Position numbers and translations under genes: made by a program. From Pirellulales bacterium (GTDB lineage Bacteria; Planctomycetota; Planctomycetia; Pirellulales; JAICIG01): DNA of 23,107 bases. The notes beneath the pieces are model-generated. The model was given only the letters and a program-made list of their open reading frames with translations, had not been told where the DNA came from and made no database searches. This document shows positions 6,687 through 14,581 of the stretch, piece by piece. The DNA lies in NCBI GenBank assembly GCA_025924495.1, contig JAICIG010000065.1:1-23107 (forward strand). The letters run 5' to 3'. Position 1 is the stretch's first letter. Every line of letters starts with the position of its first letter.

Positions 6687-8531
6687 ATGAAGCCAAGTTG
6701 GACGTGGCTGGAAAACGAAGCCGAGTGCTTTGATCGGCGTTCGTTCATCCAGCTTTCGATCGGCGGCCTCATTTTCAGCGGCTTCAGCATCCTCTCAGGG
6801 TGCTCGGGAACGTCGATTTTTCGCTCTCAAAGCCCTGAAGAGCCGACGCCGGGCTCCGATACGAAATTGGCAGGCGATGTTTCGGTGCCGATTGGATTGA
6901 ATTCGTTTCAGGTCGAGGCCATTGGACTGGTGACGGGATTGGAAGGCACTGGCAGCGACCCGCAGCCGTCCGCCCAACAAGCCGCCTTGCTGGACGAAAT
7001 GAAGAAGCGCGGCGTGCAGAATCCGAACCAGGTGCTCAGTTCCCTCGACACGGAAATCGTGCTGGTGCGCGCCTATCTCCGCCCCGGCATTCAAAAGGGC
7101 GACCACTTTGATGTGGAAGTGAAGGTGCTGGCCCAAAGCGAATGCATGAGCTTGCGCGGCGGGTGGCTGCTGGAAAGCCGGCTGAAAGAAATGGCGGTGC
7201 TCGAAGGCCAAATCCGCGAAGGCAAAGCGTTGGCCTTGTCGCAGGGCTCGATCCTGGTCGATCCGGCAGCAGATGGCGAGGCCGACCGCATGCGACTCAC
7301 GCGCGGCCGAATTCTGGGCGGCGGCATCTGCCTGGAGTCGCGTAAACTCGGACTCGTGCTTCGACCGGAATTCCAGAACATCATGGCAAGCAATCAGTTG
7401 GGCAATGCAGTCAACGCACGCTTCCATAGCTATGCGTCCGGGGTCAAGCAGGGAGTCGCCACGCCCGAAAACGATAAGTTCATTCAACTGACGGTGCATC
7501 CTCGTTACAAGGACAACGTAGAACGGTACGTGCGAGTCGTGCGAGCGTTGCCGTTGCGTGAAAGTCCTGCCGAACGGCTGGCGCGGTTGGCTTTGCTCGA
7601 GCGCCAACTTTTGGATCCCATCACCTCGGCGAACGCCGCATTGCGGCTCGAGGCGGTTGGCAAGGAAGGGATCAAAGCGTTGCTTAAAGGGGTCCAATCG
7701 AACAACGAGGAAGTGCGTTTCTATTCCGCGGAGGCCTTGGCGTATCTGGACGAGACCGAGGCGGTGGCGCCGCTGGCAGATGCTGCCCGAAAGGAGCGCG
7801 CGTTCCGGGCTTACGCACTCACTGCCTTAAGTGCAATGGACGATTTCGAAGCGCGAGCGGCATTGAAAGAGTTGTTGGATGCCACGAGCGCCGAGACTCG
7901 CTATGGCGCCTTCCGGGCCCTGTGGGCCATGAACTCGCGCGATGTTCTCGTCGAGGGCGAGAACCTGAAGGATCAGTTCAGCTATCACCTAATCGAGTCG
8001 AAGGGGCCGCCGATGGTGCACCTGACTCGTAGCTATCGGGCTGAGGTCGTTTTGTTCGGCCCCTATCAGCGACTCAAGACGCCTTTTGCCCTGGATGCAG
8101 GCAAGCATATTCAGATCGTCTCACAGGGCGGCAATGAAGTCACGGTCAGCCGTTTTGGCGTCGGAGAAATGGACCAAAAACGGGTGGTTACCGCCAAGCT
8201 GGATGAAATCATCCGGACCATTGTCGACTTGGGCGGAACCTATCCGGACGTGTTCCAAGCCTTGCAGCAAGCCAAGGCCCAGCAGGCGCTGGAAAGCAGA
8301 TTCGAGATCGATGCCCTTCCTCAGGGGGGGCGATCCTACGACCGTCGCCGCGACGACACGGGCGAAGAGGAGTCAGGCAAGGATTTCGTCGTCGCCAATC
8401 CGCTGCCTGGCCTGTTCTCCAGCCGCGTGAGCAAGTCAGACGGCGATGGCAGCAGCCGAAAAAAACGTCGGCGAGGCGAAAAGGACCCGCCAAAACGCAC
8501 GCTGTTGGATAAAATAACGGGACGCGACTGA
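6687..8531 (+). CDS. FlgI (P-ring)-like lipoprotein with inserted HEAT repeats
   Basis: A 614-residue exported protein. Its N-terminus carries a twin-arginine motif (R17-R18 in DRRSFIQ), a hydrophobic stretch and a lipobox LSGC with Cys39, so it should be a Tat-exported lipoprotein. Residues about 65-280 resemble flagellar P-ring FlgI: VEAIGLVTGLEGTGSDP, RPGIQKGDHFDVEVKV, SLRGGWLLESRL and LALSQGSILVD match FlgI landmarks in order. Residues about 295-415 are HEAT-like helical repeats (VRFYSAEALAYLDETEAVAP). A C-terminal stretch near 503-545 (LDEIIRTIVDLGGTYPDVFQ) again recalls the end of FlgI, followed by a charged tail. The frame is open from 6525, but the ATG at 6687 has GGAG ten bases upstream and begins the signal peptide. 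No flagellar genes are nearby, so a role in the flagellum is not shown. smc starts 36 bases downstream. Confidence 0.75.
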   Translation: MKPSWTWLENEAECFDRRSFIQLSIGGLIFSGFSILSGCSGTSIFRSQSPEEPTPGSDTKLAGDVSVPIGLNSFQVEAIGLVTGLEGTGSDPQPSAQQAALLDEMKKRGVQNPNQVLSSLDTEIVLVRAYLRPGIQKGDHFDVEVKVLAQSECMSLRGGWLLESRLKEMAVLEGQIREGKALALSQGSILVDPAADGEADRMRLTRGRILGGGICLESRKLGLVLRPEFQNIMASNQLGNAVNARFHSYASGVKQGVATPENDKFIQLTVHPRYKDNVERYVRVVRALPLRESPAERLARLALLERQLLDPITSANAALRLEAVGKEGIKALLKGVQSNNEEVRFYSAEALAYLDETEAVAPLADAARKERAFRAYALTALSAMDDFEARAALKELLDATSAETRYGAFRALWAMNSRDVLVEGENLKDQFSYHLIESKGPPMVHLTRSYRAEVVLFGPYQRLKTPFALDAGKHIQIVSQGGNEVTVSRFGVGEMDQKRVVTAKLDEIIRTIVDLGGTYPDVFQALQQAKAQQALESRFEIDALPQGGRSYDRRRDDTGEEESGKDFVVANPLPGLFSSRVSKSDGDGSSRKKRRRGEKDPPKRTLLDKITGRD

Positions 8532-8567
8532 ACCCGATTCTGCTTTTCTTTTTATTGCCCGCCCGAC

Positions 8568-11500
8568 ATGCTGAAGGCCCTGGAACTTGCCGGCTTCAAG
8601 AGTTTTGCCGACAAGACCCGCTTCGAGTTTGTAAATGGCATCACAGCGGTCGTAGGTCCTAATGGATCGGGCAAGTCGAACGTCGTCGACGCCATTAAAT
8701 GGGTGCTGGGCGAGCAAAGCGTTAAGAGCTTGCGCGGCAAGGAGATGGCCGACATCATCTTCAACGGTTCCGGCAGCCGTCAGGGCGTCAACGCCGCCGA
8801 AGCGACGCTGACGTTCGATAATTCCGCCCGCACGCTCGAGATCGACGCCGCCGAGGTCCATATCACGCGGCGCGTTTATCGCAGCGGCGAAGGCGAATAT
8901 CTGATCAACCGGCAGCCCTGCCGGCTGCGCGATATCCGCGATCTGCTTTCCGGGACGGGAGTCGGCGCCGAAGCCTACAGTATCATCGAGCAGGGCAAAG
9001 TCGATGTGATGCTGCAGGCCTCGCCTCGAGACCGGCGAGCCCTGTTCGAGGAGGCGGCCGGCATTAGCCGCTTCAAGGCCAAGAAAATTGAGTCGCTGCG
9101 GCGCCTGGAACGCGTTGATCAGAATCTGCTGCGACTGTCGGATATTGTCGACGAGGTCGAAAACCGCCTCAAGAGCGTGCGGCTCCAAGCCTCTAAGGCC
9201 CGCCGATACAAAGAACATGCCGATCGGCTGCAGGAACTGCGCACGCAGGTCGGCCTGACCGATTGGCGGCAGCTCAGCGAGCGATTGGCGGTTCTGGAGA
9301 CGGAACTGAAGAGATTGGCTGACCAACGCGGCGCCGCCGCAGTCGAAGCAGAGACGTTGGAAGCCGAAAGCCTTGAGCTGGAGCAGGCGATTTCAGACGC
9401 CGCCGAAGCGATTCGCGGCAGCGAAGCCCGCCTTTCTGAACATCGCGAGCGCATCGCCAAGTACGAGTCGACCATCGAACACGAGCGCGCCCGCGGACGC
9501 GATAGCCAAGAAGAAATCGGCCGGTACCTGCGCCAACTAGCGGCGCTGAGCATTCGCGCCGGCGACCTGGAACAGCAACTGCAAGAGACCTCGCTGGCTG
9601 CAGCAAAAGCCGAGGAGGAGTATGCCGCAGAGGCTCGACAACTGGCAGAGGCTGAACAAGGTTTGAGCGAACTTTCGGCAAGCGTGGAGTCGCTGCGGTC
9701 CGAGTATGAGATTTGCAGAAGCGAGGCCCTGGAAGCGACTCGCGCCGCGGCAGGTTTGGAAACCGAAGCCTCCGCTCTGGCAATGCAACTGGAAGCGGCT
9801 CGCACGGCGTTGCAGCTGAACGAGCGTCAACGGGCAGAACTCGAGCAATCCGCTTCGGCGCTCGCAGTCGAGCAAAGTCAGTTGCTCGAGCGTCATCGGG
9901 AACTGAAGGCGGAAGCTGATGGGCGCGATTCGGAATGGGCCCAAGCGAAGGGGCGTGCTGCAGAGCTTCGCCAGCAGCTCACGGTTAAGCTCGAGGAAGC
10001 AGGTCAGCTACGGCTGCGTCATAGCGGCTTGACGGAGCGAGCGGCCTTACTGGCCGAACTTGAACAGCGCCAGGAAGGTCTCGGGGCGGGAGTCAAGGAA
10101 GTTCTTGCGCGGATGCGCGGCGATGCTGCCTTTCGCCAGGTTCGCGGGCTCGTCGCCGATCTGTTCCATGTAAGCGTCGAGATGGCGCCGCTCGTGGAGC
10201 TGGCGTTGGGCGAGCAAACGCAATACTTCGTCGTCGAACCCGACGAAAACTGGTTTGCGTCGTTGGCGGAAGAATCGCGGCGGTTCACCGGACGGGTCGG
10301 TTTTATTCGGCTCTCGGGCGATACCGCGCCGACTTGGGAACATCCTGTCGATTTAGAAGGGCAGCCGGGCGTTCGCGGCAGGGCTGACCATTTCGTCGAT
10401 TCATCGGCTCCCCTCGCTCCGCTCGTCAAGCGATTGCTGGGACGGACCTGGATCGTCGAGTCGCGTGCTCACGCGCGTGCGCTTTCCGAACGTGCCGGTC
10501 GCGGCATGACCTTCATTACGCTGTCGGGCGAGCTGCTGGAGCCTGACGGCACGCTGTCGGTTGGCCCGCGAGAGGCGGCCGCAGGGCTCATTTCTCGCCG
10601 CAGCGAATTGAGGGCCTTGAAATATCAAATCGCCGAGCTGGCCGCCAAAATTGAGGCGACAACCGAGACTGCCTCCGAATTGGAACGCGATTGGGAGGCG
10701 GAGACGCAACGGGGACAGTCGCTGGCGATCGAGCGGCAACGCGCCGCAGACGCGCTGGCGGAACATCGAATGAAAATCAGTGCCGCGGAAACGCGCGCCG
10801 AACAGCTCAGGCAGCAACGTACGCGGTTGGAAACGGACGAGCGCGCTGCGGATGAGCGTTTGGCTCGCTGTTCTGAGTCGCTGGTTGCTGTGCGCCAGCG
10901 ACTCGATGCGGCGCAAACGCGGCTGAAAGAGTCTGAGGCGTCAGGCGCCGAAGTAGCCGCGCGCATCGTCGAAGTCGAGCGGCGCCGCGGACGCATTCAG
11001 CGCGAGGTGACTGCGGCCAAAGTCGAGCTGGCGAAAAGCGAGGAACGGCTGACGAATTTGCGGACGAGGCGACAGCAATTTGAGCAAGATCAACAGGAAC
11101 GCCGCCGCTCGATTAGCGACTGCCGGCAGCATCTTTCCGCCGCCCGGGTCCGCGCGGAACAATCTTTGCTGAACATTCTTGAGGCCGAATCGCAGAATGC
11201 CGAACTGTATCTCGCCAAAGAGGCTCTGGCTCAGCAAACGGCCGAGGCGATGCGGCGCCGCGAACTGCAACGAACGGCCCGAGCCGAACTGCTGGCGAAG
11301 TCCCAGGCAATCCGCACCTCAGAGCGCAAGCTGGAGGAACAGCAGTATGCCAAGGACCTGGCGGCCAACGAAATTCGACATGAGCGCAGCACTTTGGCGG
11401 ACCGTTTGCGCGAAGACTATCAGATCGAGCTGGCGCAGCTGGAATACGCCCCTTCGGGCGAGGAAGCAGATCGTCGCGACGAAGTCGATCAGGAAATTGT

Positions 11501-12182
11501 TGAGCTCCGCCGGAAATTGAATAACATCGGCAACGTCAATCTCGACGCTCTCGCGGAGTTGGAAGAACTGGAATCGCGGTTCGGCAGCTTGTCGGCCCAA
11601 TTTGACGACCTTACGAACGCTAAGGACGCGCTGGTCCAGATCATCAACAAGATCAACGCTGACAGCCGGCGGCTGTTTGCGGAGACCCTGGACGTCGTCA
11701 AAGGGAATTTTCAGCAGTTATTCCGCAAGCTCTTTGGGGGCGGGCAGGCCGACATTGTGCTGGAAGAAGGCGTCGATATTCTCGACAGCGGCATCGAAAT
11801 TGTCGCTCGGCCGCCCGGCAAAGAGCCGCGCAGCATTTCGCTGCTGAGCGGCGGCGAAAAGACGCTGACCTGCGTGGCTTTGCTGCTGGCGATTTTTCAG
11901 TACCGCCCTAGCCCGTTCTGCGTATTAGACGAAGTGGATGCCGCCCTCGATGAAGCGAACATCGAGAGGTTCATCGGCGTGCTTCAGGAGTTTCTGGCCT
12001 GGACGCAATTCATCGTGGTCACGCATTCGAAGAAGACGATGACATGTGCTACCACGCTCTACGGCGTAACAATGCAGGAATCGGGCGTTTCCAAACGGGT
12101 TTCAGTTCGTTTCGAAGACGTCAGCGATACGGGTGAGATTCATCTGCCGGCTGGTTCAGGCGACGAAACACAAGCCGCCTGA
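8568..12182 (+). CDS. smc: chromosome partition protein SMC
   Basis: A 1204-residue SMC ATPase that, as a dimer with ScpA and ScpB, organises and segregates the chromosome. The N-terminal head begins LKALELAGFKSFADKT with Walker A GPNGSGKS at residues 30-37. Long Glu/Arg/Ala/Leu-rich coiled coils flank a hinge at roughly 508-665 (VRGLVADLFHV, LALGEQTQYFVVE). The C-terminal head has the ABC signature LLSGGEK at 1092-1098, Walker B CVLDEVDAALD with Asp1121-Glu1122, and a VVTHSKKTM switch segment. Length is typical. The ATG at 8568 has no clear Shine-Dalgarno but begins exactly where the family does; the 36-base gap to the FlgI-like gene suggests shared transcription. scpA and scpB are not in the window. 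Confidence 0.97.
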   Translation: MLKALELAGFKSFADKTRFEFVNGITAVVGPNGSGKSNVVDAIKWVLGEQSVKSLRGKEMADIIFNGSGSRQGVNAAEATLTFDNSARTLEIDAAEVHITRRVYRSGEGEYLINRQPCRLRDIRDLLSGTGVGAEAYSIIEQGKVDVMLQASPRDRRALFEEAAGISRFKAKKIESLRRLERVDQNLLRLSDIVDEVENRLKSVRLQASKARRYKEHADRLQELRTQVGLTDWRQLSERLAVLETELKRLADQRGAAAVEAETLEAESLELEQAISDAAEAIRGSEARLSEHRERIAKYESTIEHERARGRDSQEEIGRYLRQLAALSIRAGDLEQQLQETSLAAAKAEEEYAAEARQLAEAEQGLSELSASVESLRSEYEICRSEALEATRAAAGLETEASALAMQLEAARTALQLNERQRAELEQSASALAVEQSQLLERHRELKAEADGRDSEWAQAKGRAAELRQQLTVKLEEAGQLRLRHSGLTERAALLAELEQRQEGLGAGVKEVLARMRGDAAFRQVRGLVADLFHVSVEMAPLVELALGEQTQYFVVEPDENWFASLAEESRRFTGRVGFIRLSGDTAPTWEHPVDLEGQPGVRGRADHFVDSSAPLAPLVKRLLGRTWIVESRAHARALSERAGRGMTFITLSGELLEPDGTLSVGPREAAAGLISRRSELRALKYQIAELAAKIEATTETASELERDWEAETQRGQSLAIERQRAADALAEHRMKISAAETRAEQLRQQRTRLETDERAADERLARCSESLVAVRQRLDAAQTRLKESEASGAEVAARIVEVERRRGRIQREVTAAKVELAKSEERLTNLRTRRQQFEQDQQERRRSISDCRQHLSAARVRAEQSLLNILEAESQNAELYLAKEALAQQTAEAMRRRELQRTARAELLAKSQAIRTSERKLEEQQYAKDLAANEIRHERSTLADRLREDYQIELAQLEYAPSGEEADRRDEVDQEIVELRRKLNNIGNVNLDALAELEELESRFGSLSAQFDDLTNAKDALVQIINKINADSRRLFAETLDVVKGNFQQLFRKLFGGGQADIVLEEGVDILDSGIEIVARPPGKEPRSISLLSGGEKTLTCVALLLAIFQYRPSPFCVLDEVDAALDEANIERFIGVLQEFLAWTQFIVVTHSKKTMTCATTLYGVTMQESGVSKRVSVRFEDVSDTGEIHLPAGSGDETQAA

Positions 12183-13042
12183 TCAAGAAGCAAGTTCAAT
12201 CAATCGGTAAATCAGAATGCGGCATACGCGGCCGCCTCCGAGACGCGTCGACGCCCCGATCTACGATTTCGTCTCCGACCCTCCCACTAGCCTGCCGCGT
12301 ATAATTGTTACGGCCGTCATAAGAGGACGAGCCGATGCAGACAACCGGTTTGCCGAGCGTGTTGGAAGCGTTATAGCCGATCATGTCCTCCAGGCAGGAG
12401 TTATCTGGCGTGATTCCTAGGGCCTTCGGAACCGCCACGATTCCCGGCTTCCTCATCCGCCGATTGACCGGCGAGAGCGTTACGACTGGGAAAAGTTTCT
12501 AAAGTCGCACCCCAGCGCGAATCGAAACTACCTTTCGGAAGGCTTGTACAGCATCGGCAGTTCAACGCGATCTGTCCGATGTTGAGGCAAGCTGCAGGGG
12601 GGAACCTGCCCAAAGGCCACGCCTGGAACCGGTCGCTGACGAGCGTTTGTCGTCGGTCATGCCGTCCGCTTGCTTTCCCTCGCTGCCCGCGGCTCGCCGA
12701 GCCAGGGAAGTTCGGAGTCAATGAAGATCCGCAGCAAGCCGATTGAAACGCGGCTTATCTATGTTACGGATTTTCACTGACTTCCGAATGCCCAGCTTGC
12801 CGATGAGAGTTGTACGGCCGAATTCAGAGGGAGCTGATCACAGCCGAACCGAATCGAAATAGACCGTTATTGCCCCGACCCAGATGTTTGCGGCGGGCTG
12901 GTTGCACACCCACAGCCGGCACGAAGGAGCGCGAGACCCAACCGCGAGCCGTAAGCAGGGGCAGAGACTGCTCTGACCGTGGGAACTTGTCCCTGGCAGG
13001 GCGAACTTCCAAACCAACGCGAAAGTAATTGGAGAGCCTGCG
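12183..13042. other. long gene-poor gap after smc
   Basis: About 860 bases with no confident gene. It contains a perfect TATAAT (12300-12305), followed by GAGGA (12323-12327) and a 13-codon frame starting ATG at 12335 (MQTTGLPSVLEAL, stop). An 86-codon minus-strand frame (12456 to 12196) and a start-less plus-strand stretch (12421-12585, containing ERYDWEKFLKSHPSANRNY) both have less arginine-rich, more protein-like composition than random frames here; neither is recognised. A hairpin region lies at 12675-12709 (TTCCCT/AGGGAA outside, GGCTC/GAGCC inside), just before a 19-codon frame at 12721-12780 (MKIRSKPIETRLIYVTDFH). A GAACTT pair spaced by 20 bases is at 12983 and 13003. No tRNA, SRP RNA, tmRNA or RNase P RNA signature was recognised. 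Confidence 0.4.
13031..13036 (+). promoter_or_regulatory. ribosome binding site of the HTH-receiver gene
   Basis: GGAGAG, six bases before the ATG at 13043. It fixes the start of this gene, which also begins exactly at the first residue of the helix-turn-helix domain. Confidence 0.8.
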
Positions 13043-13618
13043 ATGAAGGTCTTCACAACAGGACAGGTCGCAAAGATCTGTAAGGTGGCCCCGCGCACCG
13101 TCAGCAAATGGTTTGATTCCGGCCGGCTGAAAGGTTATCGAATTCCCGGATCTCAGGACCGCCGCATTCCGCGCGAGTACCTGATTCGCTTCCTGAAAGA
13201 ACACGGCATGCCGCTGGGCGATCTGGAAGATGAAGCAATGGCCAAGGTGCTGGTCGTCGGTCAGGACCAGGTGCTGATCGAGAGCCTGAAGCGAGAGTTG
13301 CCCTCGGAACGCTCGTTCAAATTGGCGGTGGCCGCGAGCGGGTTCGAAGCCGGCATTCAGGCCGAAAGCTTCCACCCCGACGCGATTATTGTCGACTTCT
13401 CGATCGGACGCACGGAAGCCTTGCAGATCTGCCAGAATCTGCGTCGCAACAGCGAATATGCGGAAACGATTTTGATCGCGCTCTTGCCCGACGACGGCAA
13501 TCCGAACAGCTTCGACCGCTCGAGTATCAACGAAACGTTCAAGAAGCCGTTCGACTCGGCATTGCTGGCCGAACGCCTGCGGACGCTGATTGGCGCTCGC
13601 AAAGAACTGGTTCGCTAG
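13043..13618 (+). CDS. excisionase-type HTH plus degenerate response-regulator receiver protein
   Basis: A 191-residue two-domain regulator. Residues 1-55 form an excisionase/MerR-like winged helix-turn-helix (FTTGQVAKICKVAPRTVSKW, then RIPGSQDRRIPREYL) of the kind that binds DNA in BldC-like proteins. Residues about 66-185 follow a CheY-like receiver pattern: VLVVGQDQ at strand 1, IIVDFSIG with Asp118 at the phosphoacceptor position, and KKPFD with Lys168 in the KP motif. The acidic pair after strand 1 is reduced to one Asp (Asp75), and the switch Thr/Ser position appears replaced (LIALLPDDG), so phosphorylation may be weak or absent. DNA-binding comes first, the reverse of usual response regulators. 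No histidine kinase is adjacent. It stands alone, with a strong ribosome binding site and a terminator behind it. Targets unknown. Confidence 0.85.
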   Translation: MKVFTTGQVAKICKVAPRTVSKWFDSGRLKGYRIPGSQDRRIPREYLIRFLKEHGMPLGDLEDEAMAKVLVVGQDQVLIESLKRELPSERSFKLAVAASGFEAGIQAESFHPDAIIVDFSIGRTEALQICQNLRRNSEYAETILIALLPDDGNPNSFDRSSINETFKKPFDSALLAERLRTLIGARKELVR

Positions 13619-13664
13619 CATCTTCGATCCCGCCGGATCCCCGATTCGCCTCTAAGACAACAAC

Positions 13665-13693
13665 CCGCCGCGGTAAGACCCCCGCGGCGGTTT
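13665..13693 (+). terminator. Rho-independent terminator
   Basis: A perfect 9-bp stem CCGCCGCGG (13665-13673) pairs with CCGCGGCGG (13682-13690) around an 8-base loop and is followed by TTT. It lies 46 bases after the HTH-receiver stop codon. The T-tract is short, but the stem is very GC-rich. Confidence 0.7.
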
Positions 13694-14074
13694 CGACTGA
13701 TAAGATGGGAGCGGCCGCATCTTCGGCTGCAGGCAAGCTGGGCTTCCCGGGCCCGGCTGGCCGCCCATCGCTCTTCTAGCTCCTCGCTGCGACCCTGTTG
13801 GCGGCCGCATTCTCTCCCTGCCGAGCGGCTTAAACGTTCCAAAGCCGCCCGAGCACCGGCAAATGGGCTCGGCTTTGCGTTAAACATTTCTCCGTACCGC
13901 GGTTTTTTCATCAGCGGCGGTCTCCGAATGAGGGGATTTTGGTTCGGCGAGGTGCGGACGACGCTGCGCGGATGGCCAGGTAAACGCGACAGCCTCTCGA
14001 CGGTTTGACGAGGCTTCCTAGAATGAGGACGTTTCGCGTTCAGACCGACGGCAGGTGTTCGGACCCGGTGACCT
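13694..14074 (+). other. intergenic region upstream of moaC with inverted repeats
   Basis: About 380 bases without a convincing gene. Two imperfect inverted repeats are visible. At 13704-13769, GATGGG plus CGGCC pairs with GGCCG plus CCCATC (11 bp with a two-base bulge). At 13833-13881, three stacked segments pair: AACG/CGTT, AAAGCC/GGCTTT and GAGC/GCTC. They could be leader RNA structure or decayed sequence. I could not match them to the molybdenum-cofactor riboswitch. Confidence 0.35.
14019..14024 (+). promoter_or_regulatory. possible -10 element of moaC
   Basis: TAGAAT, 50 bases before the moaC ATG, in the same CCTAGAATG context seen upstream of cbpA. A TTGACG at 14005-14010 is only eight bases away, too close to be its -35; the spaced position carries CTCGAC, a poor match. 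Confidence 0.25.
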
Positions 14075-14581
14075 ATGAGCAAACTGAGCCACTTCGATTC
14101 CCACGGGGCCAGCCGAATGGTCGATGTCGGTGCGAAAGAAATGACTCCGAGGATGGCCCGCGCCACGGGCCGTGTGCGCATGGCCGCCGAGACGCTGGCC
14201 TTGGTCCGAGATCGCCGGTTATCGAAGGGAGACGTGCTCGAAGTCGCTCGCCTGGCGGGGATTATGGCAGCCAAGCAGACCGGCAACTTGATTCCCTTGT
14301 GCCATCCCTTGGCATTGGATGCGGTCGAATTGAACTTTGCTTATCCCGATGACTCGAGCATCGCGATTGAAGCGGTCGCGCGCGTGACCGCGCGCACGGG
14401 CGTCGAAATGGAGGCGCTGCTGGCAGCAAGCGTGGCGGCCCTGACAATTTACGACATGTGCAAGGCGGTCGATCGCTCGATGGTCATCGAATTCATACGA
14501 CTCGAAGAAAAACTGGGAGGCCGCAGTGGCCACTATCAGAGGCAAGAGCCGCAAGAAAGAACCGAACCAGGCGCTCGATGA
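14075..14581 (+). CDS. moaC: cyclic pyranopterin monophosphate synthase MoaC
   Basis: A 168-residue enzyme that converts the MoaA product (3',8-cyclo-GTP) to cyclic pyranopterin monophosphate, the second step of molybdenum cofactor synthesis. It shows the family blocks [16 protein letters not shown] near the N-terminus, [18 protein letters not shown] in the middle, and [20 protein letters not shown] followed by MCKAVDR near residues 109-135. MoaC normally ends soon after its [18 protein letters not shown] tail; here about 15 extra residues ([14 protein letters not shown]) are encoded by the overlap with the next gene. No other moa, mob or mod gene is in the window. The ATG at 14075 begins at the conserved SHFD segment, with only weak Shine-Dalgarno support. 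Confidence 0.95.
   Translation: MSKLSHFDSHGASRMVDVGAKEMTPRMARATGRVRMAAETLALVRDRRLSKGDVLEVARLAGIMAAKQTGNLIPLCHPLALDAVELNFAYPDDSSIAIEAVARVTARTGVEMEALLAASVAALTIYDMCKAVDRSMVIEFIRLEEKLGGRSGHYQRQEPQERTEPGAR
14515..14520 (+). promoter_or_regulatory. ribosome binding site of the polyprenyl synthase gene, inside moaC
   Basis: GGGAGG, five bases before the GTG at 14526. It is the strongest Shine-Dalgarno in the window and lies within the moaC coding sequence, so it decides that the synthase starts at GTG and overlaps moaC by 56 bases. Confidence 0.75.

Noticed and set aside
8324..8330. G7 run near the end of the FlgI-like gene as a second slippage site
   Set aside because: There is no hairpin at a suitable distance, and the run lies beyond the conserved part; a short G run is unremarkable at this GC content.
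12183..13042. Search for SRP RNA, tmRNA, 6S RNA or RNase P RNA in the post-smc gap
   Set aside because: None of the conserved cores (for example GAGGAAAGTCC of RNase P RNA or the GGAAGCAG-type loop of SRP RNA) was found.
14005..14024. TTGACG plus TAGAAT as a complete moaC promoter
   Set aside because: The two hexamers are only eight bases apart, far below the 15-19 needed.
13615..14286. 223-codon minus-strand frame opposite the moaC upstream region
   Set aside because: Its first third is the antisense shadow of moaC, and its Arg/Pro/Ser-rich composition is typical of GC-rich non-coding frames.
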